From Mycobacteriaceae bacterium (GTDB lineage: Bacteria > Actinomycetota > Actinomycetes > Mycobacteriales > Mycobacteriaceae), in contig JAFARC010000082.1 in NCBI GenBank assembly GCA_019245755.1, positions 62,001 to 126,000 of the forward strand: a DNA stretch of 64,000 nt. Reading direction: 5' to 3'. This document shows positions 1 to 8,265 of the stretch, piece by piece; within the stretch, counting starts at the first letter, position 1, and each line of letters starts with the position of its first letter. The translations under genes and the position numbers were made by a program. The notes below the pieces were generated by a model. The model was not told where the DNA came from and did not search any database. It saw nothing but the letters and a program-made list of their open reading frames with translations.

Positions 1-540
1 CCGGCGGGTGTCGACGAGGTGGGTGAGATTGTCTGCCGCGGTGACGTCGTCATGTGCGGGTATTGGAACGATCCGGGGGCCACCGCCGACACGCTGAAGA
101 ACGGCTGGATGTACACCGGCGACATTGGCTCATTCGATGTGCGGGGCTACCTGACGCTGCGCGACCGGTCGAGGGACGTCGTGATCAGCGGCGGAAGCAA
201 CATCTATCCCCGGGAAGTGGAGGAAGCGCTGCTGGAGCATCCGCGCGTTGGGCAGGCGTGCGTGGTGGGCGCGCCCGACCCGGAGTGGGGTGAAATCGTG
301 GTCGCGTTCATCGTGGGCCGTGCGAGTGAGCCGGATGCGGGTGAGCTGGATGCGGGTGAGCTGGATGCGGGTGAGCTGGATGCACATCTGCTGCAACGCA
401 TCGCCCGGTTCAAACGGCCGAAACGCTACGTGTTCGTTGACGACCTGCCCAAGAACAGCTACGGCAAGGTGCTCAAGCGTGAGCTCCGGGGCCGCGTCAC
501 GGACTCGCGGGTCGCACGTCAGGCCGGAAGGTCAAAGTAA
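1..540 (+). CDS. Acyl-CoA synthetase (AMP-forming), C-terminal part, cut by window start
   Basis: This is the C-terminal 179 residues of an ANL-superfamily acid:CoA ligase; the reading frame is open to base 1, so the real start lies upstream and the GTG at 19 is only an internal codon. The hinge and C-terminal lid are clear: YTGDIG, the DRSRDVVISGG hinge, the NIYPREVEEAL segment, and the NSYGKVLKREL motif whose lysine is needed for adenylation. The lid carries an unusual DAGEL repeat absent from the other four synthetases here. The last 22 or so bases overlap the convergent gene that follows. The substrate cannot be told from this fragment. Confidence 0.93.
   Translation, partial: PAGVDEVGEIVCRGDVVMCGYWNDPGATADTLKNGWMYTGDIGSFDVRGYLTLRDRSRDVVISGGSNIYPREVEEALLEHPRVGQACVVGAPDPEWGEIVVAFIVGRASEPDAGELDAGELDAGELDAHLLQRIARFKRPKRYVFVDDLPKNSYGKVLKRELRGRVTDSRVARQAGRSK
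334..383 (+). repeat. 15-bp tandem repeat inside the acyl-CoA synthetase
   Basis: Three exact copies of GATGCGGGTGAGCTG plus the start of a fourth. Because the unit is a multiple of three it encodes DAGEL-DAGEL-DAGEL without breaking the frame. It sits in a surface loop of the C-terminal lid domain, and copy number could change by replication slippage. Confidence 0.95.
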
Positions 541-1007
541 CGCCGGATGCCCGCGAGCATCGTGCGGTGAGCCTTGACCGCCTCGCGGATCGTGAAGCCC
601 GCCAGTGGCCGGGGCGCTTGGATGCGCAGGTGCTCGACGATCCGGGTGCCGGCTTCGATCGCCTCGAACGTCACCGTGCTGCGCAGGCGTACCCGGGGAA
701 ATTGCCGCGCCTCGGCGGCCACCGCACCGGTCAGTGGCACATACAGCCGCGCCGAGTAGCTGGTCGGGATCACCCACCAACCCAGGGGGATGCGATCACG
801 AACCCGATAGCTCTGGGTGTAGCCGTCGGCGGTTTCGCTGCGAGCCGTCGAGCGGACCTTCACCACGAGCGGGTGGACGAGCTTCATGTTGTTGAGGTCC
901 GCGTAAAAGCAGCGGACCGCCGCCGGCGCCGCCGGCACCTGCTCGATCAGCGTCTGCTCCGCACGGACGAGCCAGCCGCGCATGAACCTGACCGGCGAGG
1001 CGGTCAT
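519..1007 (-). CDS. SRPBCC / polyketide-cyclase-like protein
   Basis: A 162-residue protein of the START/SRPBCC type, a fold that binds hydrophobic ligands such as lipids or polyketides. The pattern fits: an opening strand with EQTLIEQVPAAPAAV, a helix that includes the VHPLVVKV stretch, a run of strands ending in TVTFEAIEAGTRIVEHL, and a long C-terminal helix. An in-frame GTG at 1034 would add nine residues; the ATG at 1007 is preferred because it begins closer to the domain. The 3' end overlaps the convergent synthetase gene. No catalytic residue can be named, so a ligand-binding or cyclase role is inference only. Confidence 0.75.
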   Translation of the reverse strand: MTASPVRFMRGWLVRAEQTLIEQVPAAPAAVRCFYADLNNMKLVHPLVVKVRSTARSETADGYTQSYRVRDRIPLGWWVIPTSYSARLYVPLTGAVAAEARQFPRVRLRSTVTFEAIEAGTRIVEHLRIQAPRPLAGFTIREAVKAHRTMLAGIRRYFDLPA

Positions 1008-1046
1008 TGCGGGGTACTGCGGACCGAACTGCACCGGCGCCGGGAT

Positions 1047-1391
1047 CTAAGGAAGAATTCCGGCCGCCCGGCACTGAGCCTGAACCGCAAGGGCGTGGGC
1101 ATCGTGCTGGACCGAGGCGGCGTGACACCAGTCGCGCGCGGCCGCACCGCAGGCATGCTCCACCGCGCCGCCCATCGAACTCGCGATCGACACATTGACA
1201 CAGCCATCCTCTGATCGTTCATGAGTGGTCAGCGCCCAGGCCGCCGCGCCCACCGCGATGGCGGCCGCGACGACCCCCGTCGCAATCACCATGACGCGGC
1301 GTTCGCGACCAGTCAGCGGTTCGGTCGGTGGCGTCTTGCCTCTGTTGACCGTCGGTGGGCTCCTTCGTGCGGCGAAATGGATGGCATACAC
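1047..1391 (-). CDS. Small membrane-anchored protein of unknown function
   Basis: About 114 residues. A basic stretch ending GRERR precedes one hydrophobic segment (VMVIATGVVAAAIAVGAAAWAL), followed by a short exposed domain with four cysteines (DGCVNV, EHACGAA, RDWCHAA, QCRAAG). It looks like a single-pass or secreted mycobacterial-type protein, perhaps with two disulfides. The start is uncertain: the GTG at 1391 is used here, an ATG at 1445 is possible, and an ATG at 1292 would start just at the hydrophobic segment. The longer ORF to 1658 is unlikely because it runs antisense through the next gene. Confidence 0.6.
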   Translation of the reverse strand: MYAIHFAARRSPPTVNRGKTPPTEPLTGRERRVMVIATGVVAAAIAVGAAAWALTTHERSEDGCVNVSIASSMGGAVEHACGAAARDWCHAASVQHDAHALAVQAQCRAAGILP

Positions 1392-1452
1392 ACTAAGGGC
1401 AATTCGACGGTCCGGCTGACACCGGCGACGGCCGCGGAATACCATCTTTGCT

Positions 1453-1731
1453 ATGAGGCGCGCTCCGGTAGCGGCCGTAGCCGCGGCGACTGTCGCGGCC
1501 GCGCTGTCCGGGGTGGCCCCGGCCGGGATCGGCAACGCGGACATCTGCGGCGGGTTTGGCCCCGGTGTGATCATCTCCGGTAACTGCGGCCCCTCGGACA
1601 ACAACGCGGGCACCGACGCGTCATCGCAGTCGGGGGACAGCAGCTGGCCGCCGGCCATCGACTACGGCTCGGACGACGACGGCGGAGGCACACCGGCCGC
1701 GCCGATCGTGCCGGTTTCGCCGGCTCCGTAG
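1453..1731 (+). CDS. Small secreted Pro/Gly/Asp-rich protein
   Basis: A 92-residue protein with a Sec signal peptide: two arginines, an alanine-rich hydrophobic core (VAAVAAATVAAALSGVAPAG) and a plausible cleavage near GIGNA-D. The mature part is short and acidic, with two cysteines (DICGGFGP and GNCGPS) that could pair, then an Asp/Gly/Pro-rich tail with no recognisable domain. It is divergent from the small membrane protein upstream. No function can be assigned. Confidence 0.65.
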   Translation: MRRAPVAAVAAATVAAALSGVAPAGIGNADICGGFGPGVIISGNCGPSDNNAGTDASSQSGDSSWPPAIDYGSDDDGGGTPAAPIVPVSPAP

Positions 1732-1750
1732 CGGGCCTCGGCTCGACCGG

Positions 1751-3046
1751 TTATTCGGTGGCGCCTGCCGTCGCCATCCTCTGGAGGTCGGATGCCTTGA
1801 TCGGGCCTTTCTGCTCGCCGTCGCGGCGCTGTGACCTGATCGAGACGTCGTGGCCCTCGACCTGCTTGCGCAGCGCGCCGACCGTGCAGTTCTCGCGGCC
1901 ACCCAGCACCGAGAACGGGTCGTAGTGGTAGTGCGTCATGGCGTTGCGGTGGGTGATCTTGTCGAGGTCTTCGTCGCTGACGCCGCCGATGGACTGGGCG
2001 AACACCTCCGGCGACTCGGGCCAGTTGGAGTCCGAATGGGGGTAGTCGCATTCCCAGGTCACCATGTCCTTGTCGAGCGTGTTCAGGCTGGCCACCCCGA
2101 ATTTGTCGTCGATGAAGCAGGTCAGCACGTGCTCGTTGAAAACCTGGCTGGGCAGCTTGGCGCCGAAGTCCTGACCGGTCCAAGCGTGGTGGCGGTCGTA
2201 GTTGTAGTCGATCCGCTCCAAGAAATACGGGATCCAGCCGATCCCACCCTCCGACAGCGCCACCAACAGGTCGGGGAACTTACGCAATGTCGGCGACCAC
2301 ACCAGGTCGGCGGCCGCCTGCACGATGTTCATCGGCTGCAGGGTGATCATCACATCCATCGGCGCGTCCGGCGAGGTGATCGTCAGCTGAGACGACGAGC
2401 CGATGTGCATGCAGACCACCACCGATTCGTCGCTGCACACCTTCCATACCGGGTCCCAGTGCTCGGAGTGAATCGAGGGCCAACCCAGTTTCGAGGGGTT
2501 CTCGCTGAATGTCAGGGCGTGACAGCCCTTCCTCGCGACCCGGCGCACCTCGGCCGCGAACACGTCGGGGTCCCAGATCGCCGGCAGCGCGCACGGGATG
2601 AACCGGCCGGGATGGCTCCCGCACCACTCGTCGAGGTGCCAGTCGTTGTAGGCCTGCACCATCGCCAGCGCGACGTCCTTGTCTTCGGTGCGGGCGAAGA
2701 GCTGTCCACAGAATTGCGGAAACGACGGGAAACACAGCGAGCCCAGCACGCCGTTGGCGCTCATGTCCTTCACGCGTTCGTTGTGGTCGTAGGTTCCCGG
2801 CCGCAGTTGCGCAATCGAGGTCGGTTCGATGCCGTATTCCTCCTTGGGCCGGCCGGCCACGGCATTGAGCGCAACGTTGGTCACCGTTTCACCGTTGTAC
2901 TTCCAGACGTTGGTGCCGTCGGGGTTGGTGATGAACTGCGGTGCGAACTCAACGTAGCGCGACGCCAATCGCCCCTCGAACAGATCGGGCGGCTCCACCA
3001 CGTGATCGTCGACGCTGACCATGACCATGTCGTTGACGTTCATCAC
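1751..3046 (-). CDS. Amidohydrolase-2 family metal-dependent hydrolase
   Basis: A 431-residue TIM-barrel protein of the amidohydrolase_2 (ACMSD-like) family, which hydrolyses or decarboxylates ring-cleavage products and related acids. Expected metal-site segments are present: VSVDDHVVEPPDLF at the N terminus, VVVCMHIGSSS near the middle, and the Asp in CDYPHSDSNWPES near the C terminus. It is one of four paralogues in the window and the longest; a C-terminal extension of about 50 residues follows the barrel. The start is MMNV, with a second Met as alternative. It stands alone on its strand under an AT-rich promoter resembling motif A. The substrate is unknown. Confidence 0.88.
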   Translation of the reverse strand: MMNVNDMVMVSVDDHVVEPPDLFEGRLASRYVEFAPQFITNPDGTNVWKYNGETVTNVALNAVAGRPKEEYGIEPTSIAQLRPGTYDHNERVKDMSANGVLGSLCFPSFPQFCGQLFARTEDKDVALAMVQAYNDWHLDEWCGSHPGRFIPCALPAIWDPDVFAAEVRRVARKGCHALTFSENPSKLGWPSIHSEHWDPVWKVCSDESVVVCMHIGSSSQLTITSPDAPMDVMITLQPMNIVQAAADLVWSPTLRKFPDLLVALSEGGIGWIPYFLERIDYNYDRHHAWTGQDFGAKLPSQVFNEHVLTCFIDDKFGVASLNTLDKDMVTWECDYPHSDSNWPESPEVFAQSIGGVSDEDLDKITHRNAMTHYHYDPFSVLGGRENCTVGALRKQVEGHDVSIRSQRRDGEQKGPIKASDLQRMATAGATE

Positions 3047-3071
3047 AAGCCCTTCCTCGGCAGGGTGGCAA

Positions 3072-3100
3072 TCATTATAAAAATATTATAAAAACGACAA
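3072..3100 (-). promoter_or_regulatory. Motif A-like promoter of the amidohydrolase gene
   Basis: Read on the minus strand: TTGTCG, exactly 17 bp of almost pure A/T, then TAATGA, followed by TTGCC. This is about 26 bases upstream of the ATG at 3046. Layout and the TTATAATGAT end resemble the site at 11.7 kb. It is the least certain member of the set because long A/T runs give chance matches. Confidence 0.45.
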
Positions 3101-3172
3101 CAATGGCCGTTCAACGAGTAACGAGCCCGGGGTGTAGATCGGCATTCGACGTGGCCGCAGGCGGTGGAAGAG

Positions 3173-4543
3173 TTAGCGTAGGGCGTTCACGAGATCGGTG
3201 ACGATCTGTCGAACGGCGCCGCCGTTGGGCAGCCCTTCGGTGACCGGAGCTATCTGGTCGACCAGATAGTCCAGCGCCGCCGGGCGGCGACCGCCGTCGA
3301 TCACCTCACGAACGCCGGCGACCATCGACGCCAGTTGTGCGGATTGCGGTTTCAGATTGGCCACCGCGGCCGCCAGGACATCGATCAGCTCCCAGTCCCG
3401 GTACAGCGCGATCGATCGCTCGTAGAACGCGAATCCGCTTACCGGCGTTCCGTGCAGCGTGCCGCGATACCGATACGGCCCTTCCATGTATTCGATCGGT
3501 AGGGCGTGGGCGGGCGCCGGCACCAACGGTTCTCCGGTCAGGTCGAGCTCAAGCTTGCGTGACGTGAGTCGGTGTCGATCAGGCAGGTAACGCGCCGCGG
3601 CCAACGGCGGGACCAGCGGGCGTACCGACTCCGGCCACCGCACGTAACCGGTGACGCTGACCTCGATGTCCTCGGCGCACTCCGGTTGGGCGTCGGGGTC
3701 GGCCGGGCTTGTCGTCGCACCTGAGAAGGGTTGCGCCGTGTTGCGATTCGTCCGGTCGAACTGGCGCCAAATGCTCAGGTCGACACCGTTGTCGAGGTTG
3801 ATCGTCCGCCACTCGTGTGCACGGGCGCGGACGTCGCCGTCGGTACCGCCCCCGTTGGCGACCAGCGGGAACCACTGCCGGTCGACGTGCCCCGCGCAGC
3901 CGGTGACCGCCTCGGTAAACGATCCCCACGACAGCGTCCCGGTCATTTTCATGCGGGTCTGGAAGTACGAGTACGTCCCGGCTTGCCCGAAGCACTCGAT
4001 CTTCCCGGCATGGGACGCGGCGCCCACCGGGACCGGCGCGCGCGATGGTGTGATGTGCAGGTTCAGCCGCATGGCGGTGCCGACGGAATCGGAGCCGACG
4101 AAATCGACGTCGTAGGTGTAGGGCACCAATCGGCCCCGTTCATCGCGGCAGGTCCGCCAGACGGCGGTGCCCGCGCCGCTGTCGTAGGCGATGTCGAGGT
4201 GGTCGTCGGCCACCGCCAACTTCGGGCGCGCCCCTGGCCGCATATTGCCCGGCGGCATGTCGTAGTCGGTATACGTCGCATACGTGCCGTTCTGCAGATC
4301 GAACAGTGCCAGCGTGTAGAAGTCGGCCACGATCGAGCGCCCAGGACGGTTCTTGTTGAAGATCGTCAGGAACGCGAAACTGCGCCCGGCTTCCCCGACC
4401 AGCTCACCGGCCAGGAACCAGGTATCGGACTCGCAGTCGGGGTGGCTGGCCTCGGCGGCGGGAAAGCGCAGCTGTGGGTCGCCGGGCACCAGCTCGAACG
4501 GATACCGACGCCAGTCATCACTCACGGTGGCCCCTTCGCTCAT
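3173..4543 (-). CDS. Lipocalin/CrtC (AttH)-like hydratase-family protein
   Basis: A 456-residue protein with features of the CrtC/AttH superfamily, a double beta-barrel, lipocalin-like fold that includes carotenoid hydratases and putative lipid-binding enzymes. Supporting segments are the strand-rich N half (WFLAGELVGEAGRSFAFLTIF), the central GKIECFGQAGTYSYFQTRM, and GHVDRQWFPL, which matches the conserved W-D/R region of that family. There is no signal peptide, so it is probably cytosolic. It is the last gene of a minus-strand run after an acyl-CoA synthetase, so a hydratase or binding role on a hydrophobic intermediate is plausible but not shown. Confidence 0.65.
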   Translation of the reverse strand: MSEGATVSDDWRRYPFELVPGDPQLRFPAAEASHPDCESDTWFLAGELVGEAGRSFAFLTIFNKNRPGRSIVADFYTLALFDLQNGTYATYTDYDMPPGNMRPGARPKLAVADDHLDIAYDSGAGTAVWRTCRDERGRLVPYTYDVDFVGSDSVGTAMRLNLHITPSRAPVPVGAASHAGKIECFGQAGTYSYFQTRMKMTGTLSWGSFTEAVTGCAGHVDRQWFPLVANGGGTDGDVRARAHEWRTINLDNGVDLSIWRQFDRTNRNTAQPFSGATTSPADPDAQPECAEDIEVSVTGYVRWPESVRPLVPPLAAARYLPDRHRLTSRKLELDLTGEPLVPAPAHALPIEYMEGPYRYRGTLHGTPVSGFAFYERSIALYRDWELIDVLAAAVANLKPQSAQLASMVAGVREVIDGGRRPAALDYLVDQIAPVTEGLPNGGAVRQIVTDLVNALR

Positions 4544-4577
4544 ACGGAGTTATCTCATACGGCGTTATTCGGCAATC

Positions 4578-6113
4578 TCACACGATCCGAGACATGCGCC
4601 CCCGCCAGTAGCGCTCGCGAATACGCCTCTTGTAGAGCTTGCCGTTCGGGTCACGAGGCAGCTGCGGATCGAATTCGACGGTTCGCGGGCACTTGTAGGC
4701 GGCAAGGTGCGCTCGGCAGTACTCGATGAGCTCGGCTTGGAGCGCAGGTCCCGCCGGTACGCCGTCGACCGGTTGCACGACGGCCTTGACCTCCTCGCCG
4801 AATTCGTCGTTCGGAACACCGAACACCGCCGCATCGACGAGCTTGGGATGCATGACGAGAACGTTCTCCGCCTCCTGCGGATAGATGTTCACGCCACCCG
4901 AGACGACCATGAACGTCGACCGGTCCGTCAGGTACAGATACCCGTCCTCGTCGACATAGCCCACGTCCCCCAGCGACCGCCACCCGCGCTCATTGGATAC
5001 CGACGCGGTCTTGTCCGGATCTTTGAAGTACTCGAAGGCCGGGCCGCCTTCGAAATACAGCTCCCCGGACTCCCCCACCGGCAGTTCTGTCCCGTCATCG
5101 GAGAGCACATGCACCGGGCTGAACGGCTTGCCCACCGAACCGGGGTGGGCAAGCCACTCCTGCGGCCCGATCACCGTGCCCGCGAACCCCTCGGTCCCGC
5201 CGTAATACTCGTGGATGATCGGACCGAACCAGTTCATCATCCGGTGCTTGACGTCCACCGGGCACGGGGCCGCCGCGTGGATCACACACCGAAGGCTCGA
5301 CACGTCGTACTTGCGCCGGACCGGCACGGGCAGCTTGAGCATCCGCACGAACATGGTGGGCACGAATTGGGCGTGCGTCACGTGGTGGGTCTCGATCAAG
5401 CGCAAAGCGGCCTCGGCGTCGAACCGGGGCATGAGGATCGAGGCGGCACCGACGCGGTGGACTGCCATGGTGAAGTTCACCCCGGCCGCGTGGTACAGCG
5501 GCGCCGGCGAGAGGTACACGCTCGACGCCGTCATGCCGTATCGCTGCGTAAGCGAGTACTGAAGCACCTTCTGCGCCCACGAGCCGTCGCCGTCCGTCGG
5601 AAGCGGCCGCCGCACGGCCTTGGGCCGGCCCGTGGTACCGGAAGAGTAAAGCATTTCGGATCCGTCGGAGGCCGGCGGCGCGTCACCCGCCGAAGCAAGG
5701 GCATCGACGTACGAACGCCAGCCGGGTGAGCTGCCCCCGACTTCGATGTGCACATCGACACCGTCGTTCCCCTGCAGGATTCGCTGCCCGAGTTCTGCCA
5801 TCGAAACGTCGATGAACACCGCTCTCGCGTCGGAGTCGTCGATGACATAGCCGACCTCATCCGGGGTAAAATGGGTGTTCACCGCCGTGTAGTACAACCC
5901 CGAAAGCTGGCAGCCCCAGGTTATTTCGAGGAACTCGCGGCGGTTGGGAAGTACCAGAGCCACCCCATCGCCGCGGCGCAGCCCCGCCTCGCACAGCACA
6001 GCGGCAACCCGTTGGCTGCTGGCGTACAACTCGCCGTACGAGATGGTGTCGCCGTCCGCGAGGATCAGCGCGGGGCGCCGCGCGGAGCTGATCGCGTGAT
6101 CGACGAAGTTCAC
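4578..6113 (-). CDS. Acyl-CoA synthetase (AMP-forming)
   Basis: A 511-residue ligase that adenylates a carboxylic acid and transfers it to CoA. Motifs in order: the phosphate loop YSSGTTGRPKAV near residue 160, YYGGTEGF near 290, the SLGDVGYVDEDGYLYLTDR hinge region near 385, SGGVNIYPQEAENVL, and the NGKLYKRRI catalytic lysine near the C terminus. The long ORF to 7085 is an artefact; the GTG at 6113 begins the usual N terminus (NFVDHAI) and overlaps the stop of the enoyl-CoA hydratase by four bases (GTGA), showing translational coupling. It resembles the FadD group of steroid and fatty-acid clusters; substrate unknown. Confidence 0.93.
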   Translation of the reverse strand: MNFVDHAISSARRPALILADGDTISYGELYASSQRVAAVLCEAGLRRGDGVALVLPNRREFLEITWGCQLSGLYYTAVNTHFTPDEVGYVIDDSDARAVFIDVSMAELGQRILQGNDGVDVHIEVGGSSPGWRSYVDALASAGDAPPASDGSEMLYSSGTTGRPKAVRRPLPTDGDGSWAQKVLQYSLTQRYGMTASSVYLSPAPLYHAAGVNFTMAVHRVGAASILMPRFDAEAALRLIETHHVTHAQFVPTMFVRMLKLPVPVRRKYDVSSLRCVIHAAAPCPVDVKHRMMNWFGPIIHEYYGGTEGFAGTVIGPQEWLAHPGSVGKPFSPVHVLSDDGTELPVGESGELYFEGGPAFEYFKDPDKTASVSNERGWRSLGDVGYVDEDGYLYLTDRSTFMVVSGGVNIYPQEAENVLVMHPKLVDAAVFGVPNDEFGEEVKAVVQPVDGVPAGPALQAELIEYCRAHLAAYKCPRTVEFDPQLPRDPNGKLYKRRIRERYWRGRMSRIV

Positions 6114-6994
6114 CGGCAGGTCGAGCTGGGGGCCGAAACGTCGGTCGGTGCGGCCGCCGCGGCCTGGCGCTGTGCCATCTCCGCGGGCAGGATCCGCCCC
6201 TTGAACACCTGCTGAATCAGGGCCTGCACGTCGGCGCTGATCGAGGCGAGGGCAACGAGGTCGTTGGAGCTCTGCCAGTGCACCCGCATGCCCATCAGCT
6301 CCCAGGCCCGCTTGATGTTCGCCTTGGTCGCCAGCAGTGTCGTGAGCGGGGCCTGGGCGATGTGGCGGGCGATCGCGTCGACGCGCGCGTCGAGTTCCTC
6401 GCGCGGGACAACCTCGTTGACGAGCCCGACCTCGAAGGCCTTCTTGGCGTCGATGACCTCGGCCAGGTACAGGTAATACGCCGCACGGCGCCAGTTCATG
6501 AAGACCCACGGCTCGATGGAGCACTCGCCCGACGGCATGCCGAAACCCTGCAGGGCCGGGTACTGAAAGTAGGCGTCCTCGGAGGCGATCACGATGTCGG
6601 TGGTCAACCCGTAATGAGTGCCGCCACCCACGCAGTAGCCGTGAACCTGCGCGATTGTCGGCTTGGAAAACTCCCACAGATTCAGGGTCGGCTTGACAAA
6701 CAGGTCGGTCTGAGGCTTCCAGGGCGTACCCATTCGCCGGTGGCCTTCGACAAACGCCGGATAGTCGTGTGCGTTGTTGCCGATGGCGTGCCCGGAGCAA
6801 AACCCCTTGCCGTTGGCCTTCAAAACCAGGACTTTGATGTCGTAGTCGCGGTCGGCGTCCAGCAGTGCGGCGTCGACCTCCTCGGCCAGCTTCTGGTCCT
6901 GGGCGTTCGCCTTCTCCGGCCAGTTGAGCGTGATGCTGGCGATGGGGCCGGCCTTCTCGTAGATGATTCTCTCGCGGGTCTCGTTGAGATCCAT
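6110..6994 (-). CDS. Enoyl-CoA hydratase/isomerase (crotonase family)
   Basis: A 294-residue crotonase-fold enzyme expected to hydrate or isomerise an enoyl-CoA. The oxyanion-hole segments are visible as KGFCSGHAIG and VHGYCVGGG. It is a close paralogue of the hydratase at 13.1 kb: both share the IKV-LKANG block, the GYCVGGG loop and KRAWELMGMRVH near the C terminus, and both run longer than a typical 260-residue hydratase. The Asp-rich loop (NNAHDYP) and the Gly-Glu pair in MPSGECS differ between the two, so they may act on different substrates. It is coupled to the synthetase downstream. Confidence 0.92.
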   Translation of the reverse strand: MDLNETRERIIYEKAGPIASITLNWPEKANAQDQKLAEEVDAALLDADRDYDIKVLVLKANGKGFCSGHAIGNNAHDYPAFVEGHRRMGTPWKPQTDLFVKPTLNLWEFSKPTIAQVHGYCVGGGTHYGLTTDIVIASEDAYFQYPALQGFGMPSGECSIEPWVFMNWRRAAYYLYLAEVIDAKKAFEVGLVNEVVPREELDARVDAIARHIAQAPLTTLLATKANIKRAWELMGMRVHWQSSNDLVALASISADVQALIQQVFKGRILPAEMAQRQAAAAAPTDVSAPSSTCR

Positions 6995-7021
6995 ACTTCC
7001 TCCTCGGGCGTGGGTTTTTCG

Positions 7022-7258
7022 TTATGGCGTTATGACGCCGATTCGAGCGCCGATGTCGTAGGTGATGCCGACCTCCCCGGTCCAATGCACGGTGCCCGAC
7101 GCACCGGCTTCGATTTCCTGTTCCGCCTTCGCGGTGGCGATGACATAGATCGGCGTGCCCTGCTCGACATGCTGACCGCCGTTGACGAGCAGCTCCACCA
7201 GCTCGGCTTCGGAGACGGCCACCGATACCCGCGGAATGCGAATGACGAAGTCAGCCAT
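7022..7258 (-). CDS. Free-standing lipoyl/biotinyl-attachment domain protein
   Basis: Only 78 residues: a complete biotinyl-lipoyl domain hammerhead (VELLVNGGQHVEQGTPIYVI, then ASGTVHWTGEVG). The swinging-arm lysine is in IATAKAEQEI, where most lipoyl domains have ETDKA/V; the acidic residues before the Lys are Ala here. There is no E3-binding domain and no acyltransferase core. The ATG at 7258 overlaps the end of the E1-beta gene by eight bases, so the three genes form one unit. It probably carries the acyl group for the E1 pair, but the partner that offloads it to CoA is not encoded here. Confidence 0.85.
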   Translation of the reverse strand: MADFVIRIPRVSVAVSEAELVELLVNGGQHVEQGTPIYVIATAKAEQEIEAGASGTVHWTGEVGITYDIGARIGVITP

Positions 7259-8258
7259 GCACTCTGGCCCTGGACCGATCAAGTGTTCGCTGCGCGGCCG
7301 CGACAATACCCGCCGGCGACGGGTAGATCTGCGCCTCCAGCGCCGCCGCGGCCGGAGCCGGGACGAACCGTGCTCCGACACGTTCGACGGGCGCCTCGAG
7401 TTCGCCGAACAGTTGGGCCTGCAGGATCGCGACGATCTCGGCCCCGGGTCCGGCGAACCGGACCGCGTCGTGCACCACCACGGCCCGTCGGGTTCGGCGC
7501 ACCGAGGAGACCATGGTCTGCACGTCGAGCGGCACGAGCGTGCGCAGGTCGACCACCTCGGCGCTCACCCCGTGCTGGTGCTGCAGCGTCGCCGCGGCCG
7601 CGAGCGCGTCGTGCACGCTGCGCCCGTAGCTGATCAGCGTGACGTCGGTGCCCGCCCGCTTGACGTCGGCTTGACCGAGCGGGATCGCGAAGCCGGGATC
7701 GACCGGCACCGAGCCCTTTTTGCCCTGCAGGCGGATCGTCTCGACGAAGAGACAGGGGTCCTCGTCGAAGATCGCCGACGTCAGCAGGCCCTTGCCGTCG
7801 CGCGGGGTCGACGGAACGATGACCTTCATTCCGGGAATGTGCATGAACCAGGCCTCGAGTGTCTGGGAATGCGTCGCACCGGTGGCCAGTCCGCCGTACA
7901 CCTGGGTGCGGACCGTGATCGGTGCCGTGGTCCGGCCGGCGGTCATGAAACGCAGCTTGGCCGCGTTGTTGATCATCTGGTCCGCGGCGATGCCGATGAA
8001 GTCCATGATCATGATCTCGGCGACCGGCAGCAGACCGCCGATCGCCGCGCCGATGGCGGCGCCGACGATCCCCGCCTCCGAAATCGGCGTGTCCAGCACC
8101 CGCTCGCGGCCGTACCTGGTCGACAGGCCGGCGGTCGGGCCGGCCGCGCCGGGGTCGGCGATGTCCTCGCCGAGCAGAAAGACCCGGTCGTCGGTATCCA
8201 GCGCCTGGGCGAGCGCAAGGCTCAGCGCCTCGCGCATCGTCATCTCCTGCTCGTGCAT
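7251..8258 (-). CDS. 2-oxoacid/acetoin dehydrogenase E1 component, beta subunit
   Basis: A 335-residue transketolase-type beta subunit, with GEDIADPGAAGPTAGL, the DTPISEAGIVGAAIGAA loop that supplies the conserved Glu for thiamine diphosphate activation, and a C-terminal transketolase domain (DVTLISYGRSVHDAL, VVDLRTLVPLD). It pairs with the alpha subunit encoded immediately upstream (7 bases apart). The ATG at 8258 (MHEQEMTMREAL) is chosen over the ORF start at 8303, which would run deep into the alpha gene. The pair should decarboxylate a 2-oxoacid or acetoin-like ketol and pass the acyl unit to the lipoyl protein. Confidence 0.93.
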   Translation of the reverse strand: MHEQEMTMREALSLALAQALDTDDRVFLLGEDIADPGAAGPTAGLSTRYGRERVLDTPISEAGIVGAAIGAAIGGLLPVAEIMIMDFIGIAADQMINNAAKLRFMTAGRTTAPITVRTQVYGGLATGATHSQTLEAWFMHIPGMKVIVPSTPRDGKGLLTSAIFDEDPCLFVETIRLQGKKGSVPVDPGFAIPLGQADVKRAGTDVTLISYGRSVHDALAAAATLQHQHGVSAEVVDLRTLVPLDVQTMVSSVRRTRRAVVVHDAVRFAGPGAEIVAILQAQLFGELEAPVERVGARFVPAPAAAALEAQIYPSPAGIVAAAQRTLDRSRARVHG

Positions 8259-8265
8259 GTTGTCC

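Noticed and set aside
1850-3091. Long plus-strand ORF of 413 residues
   Set aside because: It is the reverse-strand shadow of the amidohydrolase, rich in Arg/His/Val as expected for antisense of high-GC genes.
4578-7085. 835-residue acyl-CoA synthetase ORF
   Set aside because: The N-terminal 320 residues are the out-of-frame shadow of the enoyl-CoA hydratase; the synthetase starts at 6113.
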